Positions 35,621-44,828 of a DNA stretch of 64,000 nt are shown piece after piece; the stretch's first letter is position 1; the number at the start of each line of letters is the position of its first letter. This DNA is from Janthinobacterium sp. TND4EL3 (lineage in GTDB: Bacteria; Pseudomonadota; Gammaproteobacteria; Burkholderiales; Burkholderiaceae_D), in assembly GCF_900156175.1 (NCBI RefSeq), contig NZ_FTMV01000001.1:62001-126000 (forward strand), read 5' to 3'. A program made the translations under genes and the position numbers. The notes beneath the pieces are model-generated. The model worked only from the letters and a program-made list of their open reading frames with translations. It had not been told where the DNA came from and did not search any database.

Positions 35621-37020
35621 AAAATTACCGCTATCTTATTGCCCTTTTCCCCGTGCTGGCCGGCTGCGCCGTCAGCCCCGCCTACGTCACGCCGGGCACG
35701 CCCGCCATCACCCTGGCCAGCCCCCAGCAGGCGCAGTTTGCGCCAACTCAAACAGCGGCCAGCAACGCCGCCTGGTGGACGTTTTTTGACGATGCACGGC
35801 TGTCGCAGCTGATCGCCAGCGCGCTCGAACACAACCTTGATATCGCGCAAGCGCAGGCGAATCTGCTGGCCGCGCGCGCCGTCTTCGACGAGCGCCGGCT
35901 CGATGAACTGCCTGCCGTCACGGGCCAGGCGGGATGGCAGCGCACGGTGCAACAGGACACGCCCGATAGCCGCGCCGCCAGCACGAATACGCGCGTGGGT
36001 TTCGACGCGCAATGGGAGATCGACCTGTTCGGCCGCCTCGCGCATATTTCCCGCTCGGCGCAGGCGCGCGCCGACGCGGCGCAGGCGGACTTGCGGCAAA
36101 TGCAGCTGACGATTGCCGCCGAGGTGGCGCGCAATTACTACGAGGCCCTGGGCTACCAGCAAAACCTGGCGCTGACGCAGGCGCAGATACAAAGCTGGCG
36201 CGACACGGTGGCATTGACCGACGCGCGCATCCGCGCCGGCAGCGGCTTGCCGGAAGAACGCCACAACGCGCTGGCCAACCTGGCGCGCAGCGAGGCGGCA
36301 TTGCCGCCGTTGCAGGCGGGCCTGCGCCAGGCGCAGTACCGGCTCGATGTCTTGAGCGGCCAACGACCTGGCACAGACACTGCGGGCGCCATCGCCCTGG
36401 CGACGACACCGCGGCAGCAGGCGCCGCTGGCGGGCCAGCTGCCGCTGGGCGACGTGAACCGGCTGATCAAGCAGCGGCCCGACGTGGTGCGCGCCGAGCG
36501 CCTGCTGGCCGCCTCCAGCGAAGACGTGGGTGCCGCCACGGCCGACCTGTATCCGCGCCTGAGCCTCGGCGGCTTTCTGGGCTTCTTCGCCCTGCGCGGC
36601 AGCGGCGTGTTCGACGGCGGCGCGCGCGCCTTTGAGGTGGCGCCCTCCGTCAGCTATCCGGCCTTCCGCCTGGGCAGTGTGAAGGCCCGCCTGCGCGGCA
36701 CGCGGGCCGAGGCGCAGGGCGCGCTGGCGCGCTATGAACACACGATGCTGCTGGCGCAGGAAGACGTGGAAAACGCCATCACGCAGCTGGCGGAAAACCA
36801 GACGCGTCTCGCGTCACTGCTGGCATCGGCGCGCCACGGCAACGCGGCGCTCGGCATCGCCACGACGCGCTACCAGGGCGGTGCCGGCAGCTACCAGGCC
36901 GTGCTGGAAAACCAGCGCGCCTTGTACGATATCCGGCGCGAAGCGCTGCAGGCGGAAACGGCGTCCTACATCGATGCGATCGCCCTGTACAAGGCGCTGG
37001 GATGGGGGCAAACTATGTAG
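35617..37020 (+). CDS. Outer-membrane efflux lipoprotein (NodT/OprM family)
   Basis: A 467-residue TolC-like channel protein. The lipobox (PVLAGC) gives N-terminal acylation, and the two repeated efflux-protein halves contain NTRVGFDAQWEIDLFG and IKQRPDVVRAERLLAA, both typical of OprM/NodT proteins. It completes a tripartite exporter with the two upstream genes. Confidence 0.93.
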   Translation: MKNYRYLIALFPVLAGCAVSPAYVTPGTPAITLASPQQAQFAPTQTAASNAAWWTFFDDARLSQLIASALEHNLDIAQAQANLLAARAVFDERRLDELPAVTGQAGWQRTVQQDTPDSRAASTNTRVGFDAQWEIDLFGRLAHISRSAQARADAAQADLRQMQLTIAAEVARNYYEALGYQQNLALTQAQIQSWRDTVALTDARIRAGSGLPEERHNALANLARSEAALPPLQAGLRQAQYRLDVLSGQRPGTDTAGAIALATTPRQQAPLAGQLPLGDVNRLIKQRPDVVRAERLLAASSEDVGAATADLYPRLSLGGFLGFFALRGSGVFDGGARAFEVAPSVSYPAFRLGSVKARLRGTRAEAQGALARYEHTMLLAQEDVENAITQLAENQTRLASLLASARHGNAALGIATTRYQGGAGSYQAVLENQRALYDIRREALQAETASYIDAIALYKALGWGQTM

Positions 37021-37045
37021 CATTTTTTGCTCACGAGGAGATGCG

Positions 37046-37621
37046 ATGTTCACGCAAGGCAGCTGGCTCAATCCACCGGAAACCTGGTCCGCCGACGGCG
37101 CGCAGTTGCGCGTGATGACGGATGAAAAAACGGATTTCTGGCGCAAGACTCAATATGGTTTTATCCGCGACAGCGGCCACTTCTTCGGCACGGAAATCGC
37201 CGGCGATTTTACGGCGCAGCTGCACGTGGCGGCGCAGTACTCCGCGCTGTACGACCAGGCCGGCATGATGGTGCGCATCGATGAACAAAACTGGATCAAG
37301 TGCGGCGTCGAATTCTCCGACGGCCAGCTGTTATTGAGCACCGTATTGACCTTGGACAAATCGGATTGGGCCGTCGGTATCGCGCCCGCCATGGCGGACG
37401 GTTTCTGGCTGCGCGTGACGGTGGAACAGGGCGTGATCCGGGTGCAGTATTCGATCGACGGCAAGCTGTGGCCGCTACTGCGCCTGGCGCCGTTTCCCGA
37501 GGCCCCCCGCTACCGCGTGGGTCCCATGTGCTGCACACCGGAACGCGGTGGGCTGGAGGTGGTGTTTTCGCAGTTTTCCACCGGTCCCGCGCTGCAAAAA
37601 GCGTTGCATGATTTGAGCTGA
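37046..37621 (+). CDS. DUF1349 domain protein
   Basis: A 191-residue soluble protein of the DUF1349 (concanavalin-like fold) family, with DFWRKTQYGFIRDSGHF near the start and YDQAGMMVRIDEQNWIKCGVEF in the centre, the family signature. The function is unknown. The start at 37046 follows GAGGAG by 5 nt; the frame is open further upstream inside the channel gene. It lies 25 nt after the efflux operon and may be its last gene. Confidence 0.85.
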   Translation: MFTQGSWLNPPETWSADGAQLRVMTDEKTDFWRKTQYGFIRDSGHFFGTEIAGDFTAQLHVAAQYSALYDQAGMMVRIDEQNWIKCGVEFSDGQLLLSTVLTLDKSDWAVGIAPAMADGFWLRVTVEQGVIRVQYSIDGKLWPLLRLAPFPEAPRYRVGPMCCTPERGGLEVVFSQFSTGPALQKALHDLS

Positions 37622-37646
37622 TCTTCCAGCAAAAAATCGCAGCTGT

Positions 37647-37991
37647 TCATTCGTGCTGGTTGAGCGAGCGGTGCACGTCCTTCGACTCGTTGCGTCCCGG
37701 CCTGTCATCGGCCAGCTTGCCCGCTTCGCTGTGCGGCTGCTGCGCCACGCCCTTGACGCGGTCGCGGTGTTCCGGCTGTCCCAGGGTGGACAGGTTTTCC
37801 TGCTCCACGGCGTCGGGCGGCCCCTGCGGCGTGATCACATTGTTCGCCCAGTGGCCGCTGGCGACATTGCCGCTGGCGGGCTTGCCGCCGCCCTGGCTGG
37901 CATAGGCGTCGCCATCCGCTTGCGCGGCAGCGGTCTTGTCCGTGCCGCGATTGCGGGCCTGGTCTGCGGGCTTCAAGGGGGTATCGTTCAT
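37647..37991 (-). CDS. Hydrophilic protein of unknown function
   Basis: A 114-residue, very polar protein rich in Gly, Ala, Asp, Asn and Gln, without predicted helices or signal; probably disordered. I do not recognise the family. A GGAG-type ribosome site precedes the ATG, and codon use matches neighbouring genes. It is convergent with the DUF1349 gene. Confidence 0.65.
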   Translation of the reverse strand: MNDTPLKPADQARNRGTDKTAAAQADGDAYASQGGGKPASGNVASGHWANNVITPQGPPDAVEQENLSTLGQPEHRDRVKGVAQQPHSEAGKLADDRPGRNESKDVHRSLNQHE

Positions 37992-38103
37992 CGCGCTTCT
38001 CCTGCCAATAGTCGATAAAATCCCATCTTGAGCCGATAATTCCTACTACGCAGCCAGCGCGCGCCTAGTCTTCCTGTAGGAAAATGCCGCGCGCGGTGCT
38101 GCT

Positions 38104-38514
38104 TTACGCAGTCGCCGGCGCCGCCCACGTCTCGTGCAAATGGCGCCACAGCAGCTCGCCGGCAGGCGTTTTTTCATACAAGACGGTCGACAGCCGCACC
38201 GTGTTTTCTGCGCCGGGCATGGACTGGAATTCGCGGTAGGAGACGGTGGCGCCGGCCGCGCTGTCCTGTATCAGAACGAGATCCGAAATGCGCATCTGCA
38301 AGCCCGGGCGGCTGCCGCCGGCGCCCTGGAAAAACGCCGCCAGGCCAGCGCGATCGAGCTGCCTTCCGCCGGGCGCCACCATCGTGAAATCAGGCGAGAA
38401 ACGGGCAAGCAAAGCAGCGCAATGGTCGGGCGCCGTGGCGCCGCCGGAGAGCCACTCGCGGATCAGCACATGCGTGGATAAAACATCGTCAAAACAGGGG
38501 GTCATGGCACGCAT
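38104..38514 (-). CDS. SnoaL/DUF4440-like protein
   Basis: A 136-residue protein resembling the NTF2-fold DUF4440/SnoaL group, with FSPDFTMVAPGGRQLDRAGLAAFF as the typical central strand-helix and WRHLHETWA at the end. The reaction is unknown. Its start overlaps the stop of the upstream MFS gene by 13 bases, so it is probably translated from the same mRNA as that exporter; a start at 38505 is also possible. Confidence 0.8.
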   Translation of the reverse strand: MRAMTPCFDDVLSTHVLIREWLSGGATAPDHCAALLARFSPDFTMVAPGGRQLDRAGLAAFFQGAGGSRPGLQMRISDLVLIQDSAAGATVSYREFQSMPGAENTVRLSTVLYEKTPAGELLWRHLHETWAAPATA

Positions 38515-39938
38515 TTTTTACTTTCCTTAGGGCGGGATAAAAGGTCGAGAACGGCGCGGTTGTCGATGCGCAGGCACAGGGCCAAAGGCAGCACGCACGA
38601 GACAGCGGCGAGGGCGAAACAGCAGTGAAAAATGTGCGCCGCGCGCGCATGCAGGGCGGGGTCGTCCAGCGTCGCAATTGCCTGCGCCGCCAGCAGGCTG
38701 TTGAGCAGTACGCTCAGCAGCGCCACGCCCAGGCAAAAGCCCAGCTGGCGGTTGATATTCCACACGGCGCTGGCCTGGCTCAGTTGCGCGTCCGGCGTGC
38801 GCAAAAACGCCGTGCTTTGCGCCGTGCTGCTGCACAAGCCGCCGCCAAAACCCATCACGGCATATGCTCCCGCCAGCCAGAATAACTGGCCCGCCGAGTC
38901 CACCCGCAGCAGCATCAGCATGCCGGCCGCCTGCAGCAGCGCGCCAGCGATAAACAGCGGCTGCGGACCCACGCGGCGGTAGCTCTTGCCCGTCAGCGCA
39001 ATGGCGCCAAACGAGGCCAGCGCCCATGGCAGCATCAAGGCGCCCGCCGTCGACGCCGGCATGCCCAGCACGCCCTGCAGGTACAGCATGGCCAGCAGGC
39101 TCACGCCCATGAAGACGCCCGGTACCAGCAGATACATCAGCATCGAGATGCGCAGCAGCGGCTCGGCGGCCAGGCGCAGGTTCAGTAGCGGCGCGGATTT
39201 GCGCAAGGCGCCGCGCACGTAGGCCCAGGCGCAGGCGGCGCCCAGCGCCAGCACGCCGGCGCCTGTCAGCAGCGCGCCCGGCGTGCCCAGCATGGTCAGG
39301 CCCAGCAACAGCAGCAACACCGCCGTGCTGCCCGCCAGCAGGCCGGCCACGTCGAGCCGGGGCACCGAGCCGGCCACGCGCGGCGGGTCGGGACGCAGCC
39401 AGCAGGCGGCCAGCAGCAGCGCCAGCGCGGCGATGGGCACGTTCAGGTAGAAAATCGCCCGCCACGACAGGCTGTCGACGATCACGCCGCCCAAGGCGGG
39501 AGACAGGGCGGGCGCCAGCAAGCCCACCAGCATGATGACGGAGGACAGGCCGGGACGCTCGGCAGGTTGATACAGCTGGTAGGTCATGCTTTGCCCGAGC
39601 GGAATGAGCAAGCCGCCACCGAGGCCTTGCACGCAGCGCCAGGCGATCAGGGCCTCGATCGATGGCGCCAGCCCGGCGCCCACGCTGGCACATAAAAAGA
39701 TTAGCAAAGAAGACATAAACACGGTTTTGCTGCCATAATAAGCAGCAAGCCAGGCGCTGGCGGGGATGACGATGGTCAAGCCGAGGATGTAGGCCGTGCT
39801 GATCCAGGCCAGCTGCGCCACCGACGCGTGCAGGGCATGGCCGATGTCGGGGTAGGCCACGCTGGTGATGAACATGTTGATCAGGTCGACGAAAAACCCC
39901 AGCAGATAGATGGCGGCGACCTTTTTGCGGTAGTCCAT
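38502..39938 (-). CDS. DHA2-type MFS drug exporter (EmrB/QacA-like)
   Basis: A 478-residue transporter with about fourteen helices. It shows the DHA2 opening (DLINMFITSVAYPDIGHAL), AWISTAYILGLTIVIPASAWLA, a WRCVQGLGGGLLIPLGQSM stretch (motif B region) and LAPALSPALGGVIVD (motif C, antiporter type). It probably exports toxic organic compounds by proton antiport. A LysR gene is divergent from it, with a dyad between the two. Confidence 0.9.
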   Translation of the reverse strand: MDYRKKVAAIYLLGFFVDLINMFITSVAYPDIGHALHASVAQLAWISTAYILGLTIVIPASAWLAAYYGSKTVFMSSLLIFLCASVGAGLAPSIEALIAWRCVQGLGGGLLIPLGQSMTYQLYQPAERPGLSSVIMLVGLLAPALSPALGGVIVDSLSWRAIFYLNVPIAALALLLAACWLRPDPPRVAGSVPRLDVAGLLAGSTAVLLLLLGLTMLGTPGALLTGAGVLALGAACAWAYVRGALRKSAPLLNLRLAAEPLLRISMLMYLLVPGVFMGVSLLAMLYLQGVLGMPASTAGALMLPWALASFGAIALTGKSYRRVGPQPLFIAGALLQAAGMLMLLRVDSAGQLFWLAGAYAVMGFGGGLCSSTAQSTAFLRTPDAQLSQASAVWNINRQLGFCLGVALLSVLLNSLLAAQAIATLDDPALHARAAHIFHCCFALAAVSCVLPLALCLRIDNRAVLDLLSRPKESKKCVP

Positions 39939-40010
39939 GGTGCTCCGAATGGCAAACGGCCAGCTTAAGCGCCGCAGGCCGTTTGCGTAACGGGCCAGCC
40001 CCGATTACAC

Positions 40011-40029
40011 TGTCAAATAATTTTTGACA
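40011..40029. promoter_or_regulatory. Dyad operator between the MFS and LysR genes
   Basis: TGTCAAA-TAATT-TTTGACA is a perfect 7-bp inverted repeat containing a T-N11-A core, the usual form of a LysR-family binding site. It lies 73 bp from the exporter start and 37 bp from the LysR start. Confidence 0.68.
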
Positions 40030-40065
40030 AACCTCTGGAAGCCGCATGTTTACTCATTCTTATTT

Positions 40066-40968
40066 ATGATCAGTCTCGACCGCCTGGGTATTTTTATTGC
40101 CATCGTCGACGCCGGCTCGCTGACGGCCGCCGCCGCCGTGCTGGGCCAGAGCAAGGCCGTCGTCAGTTTTAATTTGAAACAGCTGGAGGCGGAGCTGGGC
40201 GTGTCGCTGCTCACGCGCAGCACGCGCAGCCTGGCGCTGACGGACGTGGGGCGGCGCTTTTACGAGGATTGCCAGCGCGTGCTGAGCGAAGCGCACGGCG
40301 CCATCGAGACGGCGCGCCAGGGCCACCAGGGCTTGCGCGGCACCCTGCGCCTGACCACCACCGTCGAATACGGCAGCCGCACGGTGATCCCCGCGCTGAT
40401 CGCCTTTGCCGCCGCCCATCCGCAGCTGCAGATCCAGCATTCGTCGTCATCCTCGCATGAAGACCTGATCTCGGGCCGCTACGACGTGGCCATCCGCATG
40501 GGTTCGCTCAACGATTCGAGCTACCGCGCCGCGCTGATCGAGCCGTATGCGATCTGGCCCGTCGCCTCGCCCGCCTACCTGGCCAGCCTGCCGGGCCAGG
40601 GCATCGCCACCTTGCCCGACTTGCAGCGCGCGCGCTGGCTGGCGCACAGCCGCCTGGCCTCGCCGCTGCGCTGGGAGGTGCAGACGCCGGACGGCCCGGC
40701 CGCCTTTGCCGTGCAGGACGACGCCGTCATCCAGTCCGACTCCGCCTCGGCCCTGCTGGGCTTTGCCCTGGGCGGCTGCGGCGTGGCCCTGCTGCCGCAG
40801 TGGCAGGTGGAGGCGGAGGTGCGCGCGGGACGCCTGCGCCGCCTGCTGCCCGACGTCGCCTTTCCCCAGCAGGGCGTGTATGCCGTGTATCCGAACACCC
40901 AGCATATTGCGGAAAAGGTGCGCGCCTTTATCGACTTTTTGCGCGCTTTCGTGGGCACGCCCGCATAA
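40066..40968 (+). CDS. LysR-family regulator of the divergent exporter
   Basis: A 300-residue LysR protein with helix-turn-helix GSLTAAAAVLGQSKAVVSFNLKQLE and an effector domain starting near GTLRLTTTVEYGS. The start MISLDRLGIF at 40066 is canonical; an in-frame ATG 14 codons upstream lacks family support. It most likely controls the divergent MFS exporter through the dyad at 40011-40029. Confidence 0.9.
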   Translation: MISLDRLGIFIAIVDAGSLTAAAAVLGQSKAVVSFNLKQLEAELGVSLLTRSTRSLALTDVGRRFYEDCQRVLSEAHGAIETARQGHQGLRGTLRLTTTVEYGSRTVIPALIAFAAAHPQLQIQHSSSSSHEDLISGRYDVAIRMGSLNDSSYRAALIEPYAIWPVASPAYLASLPGQGIATLPDLQRARWLAHSRLASPLRWEVQTPDGPAAFAVQDDAVIQSDSASALLGFALGGCGVALLPQWQVEAEVRAGRLRRLLPDVAFPQQGVYAVYPNTQHIAEKVRAFIDFLRAFVGTPA

Positions 40969-41106
40969 GTTTCACGTGGCGCCACGGCGCCAGTGTCACG
41001 TCGTCAATACTTGTTGCATACAACGATTTCCAAGGGGCAAACGAGCGCCCATTTCGTTTTTCACGGCCTACACTGAAGGGACGTTGTTCACCGATTGGAG
41101 ACCATC

Positions 41107-41940
41107 ATGGCACATACATTGGCAGCAGTTTTCGCGCAGCGCGACATGGCCGAGCATGCGCGGCTAGACCTCATCACCGCTGGCTTTCCCAGCGCCAACA
41201 TCCGCCTGCACGATGCGGGCAGCGACGCGGCGTCCGGCACGGCGGACGCCCGCCACGACGATGGCGAGACGCTGCTCGACAGCGTCAAGCATTTCTTTAC
41301 TGACCTGTTCGGCAGCCACGCCGACCGCCACATCTATGCGGAAGCCGTGCGGCGCGGCCATATCGTGCTGACCCTGGAAGAGGCCAGCGACGCCGACATC
41401 CAGCGCGCCACCGACCTCGTCGAGCGCTATGCGCCCATCGACATCGATGCGCACGCGGACAGCTGGCGCGCCGGCGGCTGGCAGGGTGCGCCGCACTACG
41501 ACAGCGCGATGCGCCAGGGCGCCAGCATGCAGTCGGGCGCGCCGTCGCAGCAGGGCATGCCGGCCGGCAACGTGAACCGGCAGGATGCCTCGTCATCGCA
41601 GCAATTTGCCGGCAGCATGCCGCCGGAAGGAGCGCGCGGCGGCGCCACCGTGCGCCACTATCCCAGCGCCGACAACCTGCCGCGCACCAGCGACGACGAC
41701 GAGCAGTATTACCAGGCGCACTGGAACCGCGTGTATGCGGCCAGCGGCGCGCGCTTCGAGGACTACGATCCCGCCTACCGCTACGGCCACTCGATGGCGG
41801 GCAGCGACAGCTACCGCGGCCAGCACTGGGAGCAGGTCGAACCCGAGCTGCGCAGCAACTGGGAACACACGTATCCCCAGTCGGCGTGGGACGACTTCAA
41901 GGCGGCCGTCAAGCATGGCTGGGAGCGCATGACGTCCTGA
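41107..41940 (+). CDS. Stress-type protein with an N-terminal YflT-like domain
   Basis: A 277-residue soluble protein. The first 120 residues resemble the small alpha/beta domain of general stress proteins (VFAQRDMAEHARLDLITAGFPSANIRL). A Ser/Gln/Met-rich linker follows, then an acidic aromatic-rich C-terminal region (FEDYDPAYRYGHSMAGSDSYRG). The function is not known. The start at 41107 follows a GGAG site. The domain call is weak. Confidence 0.65.
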   Translation: MAHTLAAVFAQRDMAEHARLDLITAGFPSANIRLHDAGSDAASGTADARHDDGETLLDSVKHFFTDLFGSHADRHIYAEAVRRGHIVLTLEEASDADIQRATDLVERYAPIDIDAHADSWRAGGWQGAPHYDSAMRQGASMQSGAPSQQGMPAGNVNRQDASSSQQFAGSMPPEGARGGATVRHYPSADNLPRTSDDDEQYYQAHWNRVYAASGARFEDYDPAYRYGHSMAGSDSYRGQHWEQVEPELRSNWEHTYPQSAWDDFKAAVKHGWERMTS

Positions 41941-41964
41941 CGCGCTGCGGGCCGGCCCCGTCCT

Positions 41965-43020
41965 TCAGCGCCCCTCGTGCGTGAGGTGCAGGAAGTGGTT
42001 CAGGATATGGAAGTGGTCTTCGAAGAATTCCTCTTCCATGGCCGGCAGCACCGTCACCGGTACCCATTGCGCCAGCGCCGCGTCGTCGGCGGCCGTCACG
42101 GCCGGCAGCTGGCGCGTCTTCAGGTCGAAATAATGCGCATGCGTGATGGTGCGCCCGCGCTGGCTGCGGTCCGGGTGGTCGAACACGGCCACGCCGACCA
42201 GCGCCTCGACGAGGGTGGGCGCCAGCACGCCCAGCTGCGTCTCTTCCGCCAGCTCGCGCAGGGCGCCCTGCAGCAGGCGTTCGCGCGGCTCCAGGAAGCC
42301 GCCCGGCAAGGCCCACAATCCCTTGCCCGGATAGCCGCCGCGACGCACGAGCAGCACGTGGCCGCCCGTCTGCACCAGCGCGTCGACGGTGGTGAAGATG
42401 GGCGGATACGGCGCCACCTTCCAGCGCGCCTTGTAGGCCTCGATGGCGCGGTATTCCTGCACCAGCGGCGCGTACCACGGCAATAAGGTCCACGCCTTCA
42501 GGTACTGGCCGATGGCCGCCGGCAGCAGCTGCGCCACGGCGCTCAGCGACACGTTCACGTCCTCGGCCTCGAACAGCACGTTGCGGATGGCCGTCGCGCC
42601 TATCGGTGCGCCGGGATCGATCTCCAGGTTCAGCAGCTGCCAGTGCGGAAAATGGTGCAGATAATAGCTGGTGGCGTCCTTGAAGCAGGCCACCAGGGTC
42701 ACGCGCTGCGCCCGTGGCACGGCGCCGGCCACGGCGTGCCGCACGGCGTCGGCCCACAGGCCGTCGTCGTAGTAGTCGCGCACGGCCACGTAATGCACGC
42801 GGTCGCGCTGCGCCTCGGGCAGGGTGGCGGCGATCATGGCGGCCCGCTCCTGCCACGTGAACGGGTTCTTGGGACTGCGCGCATGGAAGGCGGAACCGAG
42901 CACCACCACCACCTGAGACGCCGTCGCCAGCGCCTTCTGCAGCAAGCCGGCATGGCCGTTATGGAAAGGCTGGAAGCGGCCGATCAGGATGGCCGCGTCG
43001 GCTGGATAGGCGAAGGTCAT
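41965..43020 (-). CDS. nadM: Bifunctional NMN adenylyltransferase / Nudix hydrolase
   Basis: A 351-residue fusion. The N-terminal nucleotidyltransferase has GRFQPFHNGH (residues 14-23) and an IGATAIR motif, as in NadM, which makes NAD from NMN and ATP. The C-terminal Nudix domain has a complete box, from GFLEPRE to RELAEETQLG, and probably hydrolyses ADP-ribose. The same fusion is known from Francisella and Synechocystis. The start MTFAYPADAAIL at 43020 overlaps the nadE stop by four bases; the frame is open upstream inside nadE but that is not used. Confidence 0.92.
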   Translation of the reverse strand: MTFAYPADAAILIGRFQPFHNGHAGLLQKALATASQVVVVLGSAFHARSPKNPFTWQERAAMIAATLPEAQRDRVHYVAVRDYYDDGLWADAVRHAVAGAVPRAQRVTLVACFKDATSYYLHHFPHWQLLNLEIDPGAPIGATAIRNVLFEAEDVNVSLSAVAQLLPAAIGQYLKAWTLLPWYAPLVQEYRAIEAYKARWKVAPYPPIFTTVDALVQTGGHVLLVRRGGYPGKGLWALPGGFLEPRERLLQGALRELAEETQLGVLAPTLVEALVGVAVFDHPDRSQRGRTITHAHYFDLKTRQLPAVTAADDAALAQWVPVTVLPAMEEEFFEDHFHILNHFLHLTHEGR

Positions 43021-44732
43021 GCGTCGTCTCCGGTGGGGTAGTGGGCGGCGATCGGCAATTGGCGGCCGCTGCCAAAGGCGCGCGAACGCACGCGGATGAT
43101 GGGCGCCGCCTGGCGCCGTTTGTATTCGTTGCGGGCGACCATGCCGAGGATGCGCGTCACGAGCGCGCGCCCCTCGTCCGTCTCGCGCAGCTGGTCGACC
43201 AGGGTCAGCGCCTGCGCGCTTTCGGCCGCCGGCAGGCGCCGTCCCTCGATATGCCACTTCAAGATTTCATCGAGCACCGGGTACGGCGGCAGGCTGTCGG
43301 TGTCGCGCTGGCCCGGCGCCAGCTCCGCCGACGGGGGTTTTTCGAGCACGGCGACAGGAATCAGTTCGCGCCCGGCGCTGGCGTTGATGTGGCGCGACAG
43401 GGCGAACACCTCCGTCTTGTACAGGTCGCCGATCAAGCCCAGGCCCCCGTTCGTGTCGCCGTACAGGGTGCAGTAGCCGACCGAGATTTCGCTCTTGTTG
43501 CCGGTGGTGAGCAGCAGGGCGCCAAACGCATTCGAGTATTCCATCAGTATCGTGCCGCGCACGCGCGCCTGCAGGTTTTCCAGCGGCAGCCCCTGCAGCT
43601 TGCCGTCGAAGGCCGCCGCGTAGCCGGCTTCGTACTGCGCCACGATGTCGCGGATGGCATGCGTGTACAGCGCGATGCCGAGGTTGGCGCACAGGGCGAC
43701 GGAATCGGTGACGGAGCCGGCGCTGGAAAACACGGACGGCATGGTGATGGCCACCACGCTGTCGGCACCGAGCGCCTCGACGGCCAGGGCCAGGGTCAGC
43801 GCCGAATCGATGCCGCCCGAGCAGCCGACGACGACTTTACTAAAACGGCAGCGGCGCGCGTAGTCGCGCAAGCCAAGCACGATTTGACGCCGCGCAAACT
43901 CGACGGCGGGGATGCCGTCCGGGTCCGGCACGGGGAAGGGCTGACCATCGGGCCGCGCGAAACGGCCATCGGCAAAGCGCAGCAATGGAAAATCCTCGAC
44001 GAAGCGGGCCGCCTCGAATTGCAGGCCGTCGCCCGGCGAGATGGCGAACGAGGCGCCGTCAAACACGAGCTGGTCCTGGCCGCCCACCTGGTTGACGTAC
44101 AACAAGGGCAGGTGCACGCGCTGGCAGGCGGCGCCAAACACGGCGTGGCGCTGGGCGCGCTTGCCGATGTCGGACGGGCTGGCGTTGATGCTGACGATGA
44201 GGTCCGGCCGCGCCGCGTGCAGGGCCTCGAACGGATTGACGGCGTAGGCGCGGCCGTCGTCATTCCAGCCATCCTCGCAGATCATGAAACCGACCTTGCA
44301 GCCGGCGATAGCGAGGGTGCAGGCGCCGGGCGGGCCCGGCTCGAAGTGGCGGCCCTCGTCGAAGATGCCGTAGGTGGGCAGCAGCTGCTTGTAGTATTCG
44401 GCGACGATATGCCCGTCGCGGATGGCCAGCAGGGCGTTGTACAGGGGCTTGCCGACGCCGGGATTGGGCCGCGCCGTGCCGATGACGGTGACCAGCGCCG
44501 GCCAGCGCGTGGATGCCTGCAGCAGGGTGTCGAGCGCCTGCTGCATGGCGCGCAGGAAGGCGGCGTCCTCGAACAGGTCGCCCGGGTAGTACGCGCACAG
44601 CGACAGTTCCGGGCACACGAGCAGGTCGGCGCCATCGCCGCTCGCGCGGGCCATGCGCGCGGTGATGGCGGCGACATTGGCGTCGAAGTCGCCCACGGTG
44701 GGATTCATCTGGGCGAGGGCGATGGTCAGCAT
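43017..44732 (-). CDS. nadE: Glutamine-dependent NAD(+) synthetase
   Basis: A 571-residue two-domain enzyme. The N-terminal nitrilase-type glutaminase releases ammonia (Glu in VCPELSLC, catalytic Cys in MICEDGW), and the C-terminal synthetase with PP-loop VVGCSGGIDSALTLALA amidates the dinucleotide. It is directly followed by nadM with a four-base overlap. In Francisella a nadE relative amidates NaMN to NMN for NadM, so the substrate of this copy (NaAD or NaMN) is an open point. Confidence 0.93.
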   Translation of the reverse strand: MLTIALAQMNPTVGDFDANVAAITARMARASGDGADLLVCPELSLCAYYPGDLFEDAAFLRAMQQALDTLLQASTRWPALVTVIGTARPNPGVGKPLYNALLAIRDGHIVAEYYKQLLPTYGIFDEGRHFEPGPPGACTLAIAGCKVGFMICEDGWNDDGRAYAVNPFEALHAARPDLIVSINASPSDIGKRAQRHAVFGAACQRVHLPLLYVNQVGGQDQLVFDGASFAISPGDGLQFEAARFVEDFPLLRFADGRFARPDGQPFPVPDPDGIPAVEFARRQIVLGLRDYARRCRFSKVVVGCSGGIDSALTLALAVEALGADSVVAITMPSVFSSAGSVTDSVALCANLGIALYTHAIRDIVAQYEAGYAAAFDGKLQGLPLENLQARVRGTILMEYSNAFGALLLTTGNKSEISVGYCTLYGDTNGGLGLIGDLYKTEVFALSRHINASAGRELIPVAVLEKPPSAELAPGQRDTDSLPPYPVLDEILKWHIEGRRLPAAESAQALTLVDQLRETDEGRALVTRILGMVARNEYKRRQAAPIIRVRSRAFGSGRQLPIAAHYPTGDDA

Positions 44733-44828
44733 GGTGATCCTTCAATTGGTTCCGCTTGAAACCACTATCCTGCCTGAAAAATTTTCTGAGCGTACTGATG
44801 CAATCGTGCAAGCCTGCCGATCCTGCCC

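Noticed and set aside
44748-44765. Imperfect dyad TGGTTCC / GAAACCA upstream of nadE
   Set aside because: One mismatch in seven, and no resemblance to a known NAD regulator site that I could defend.
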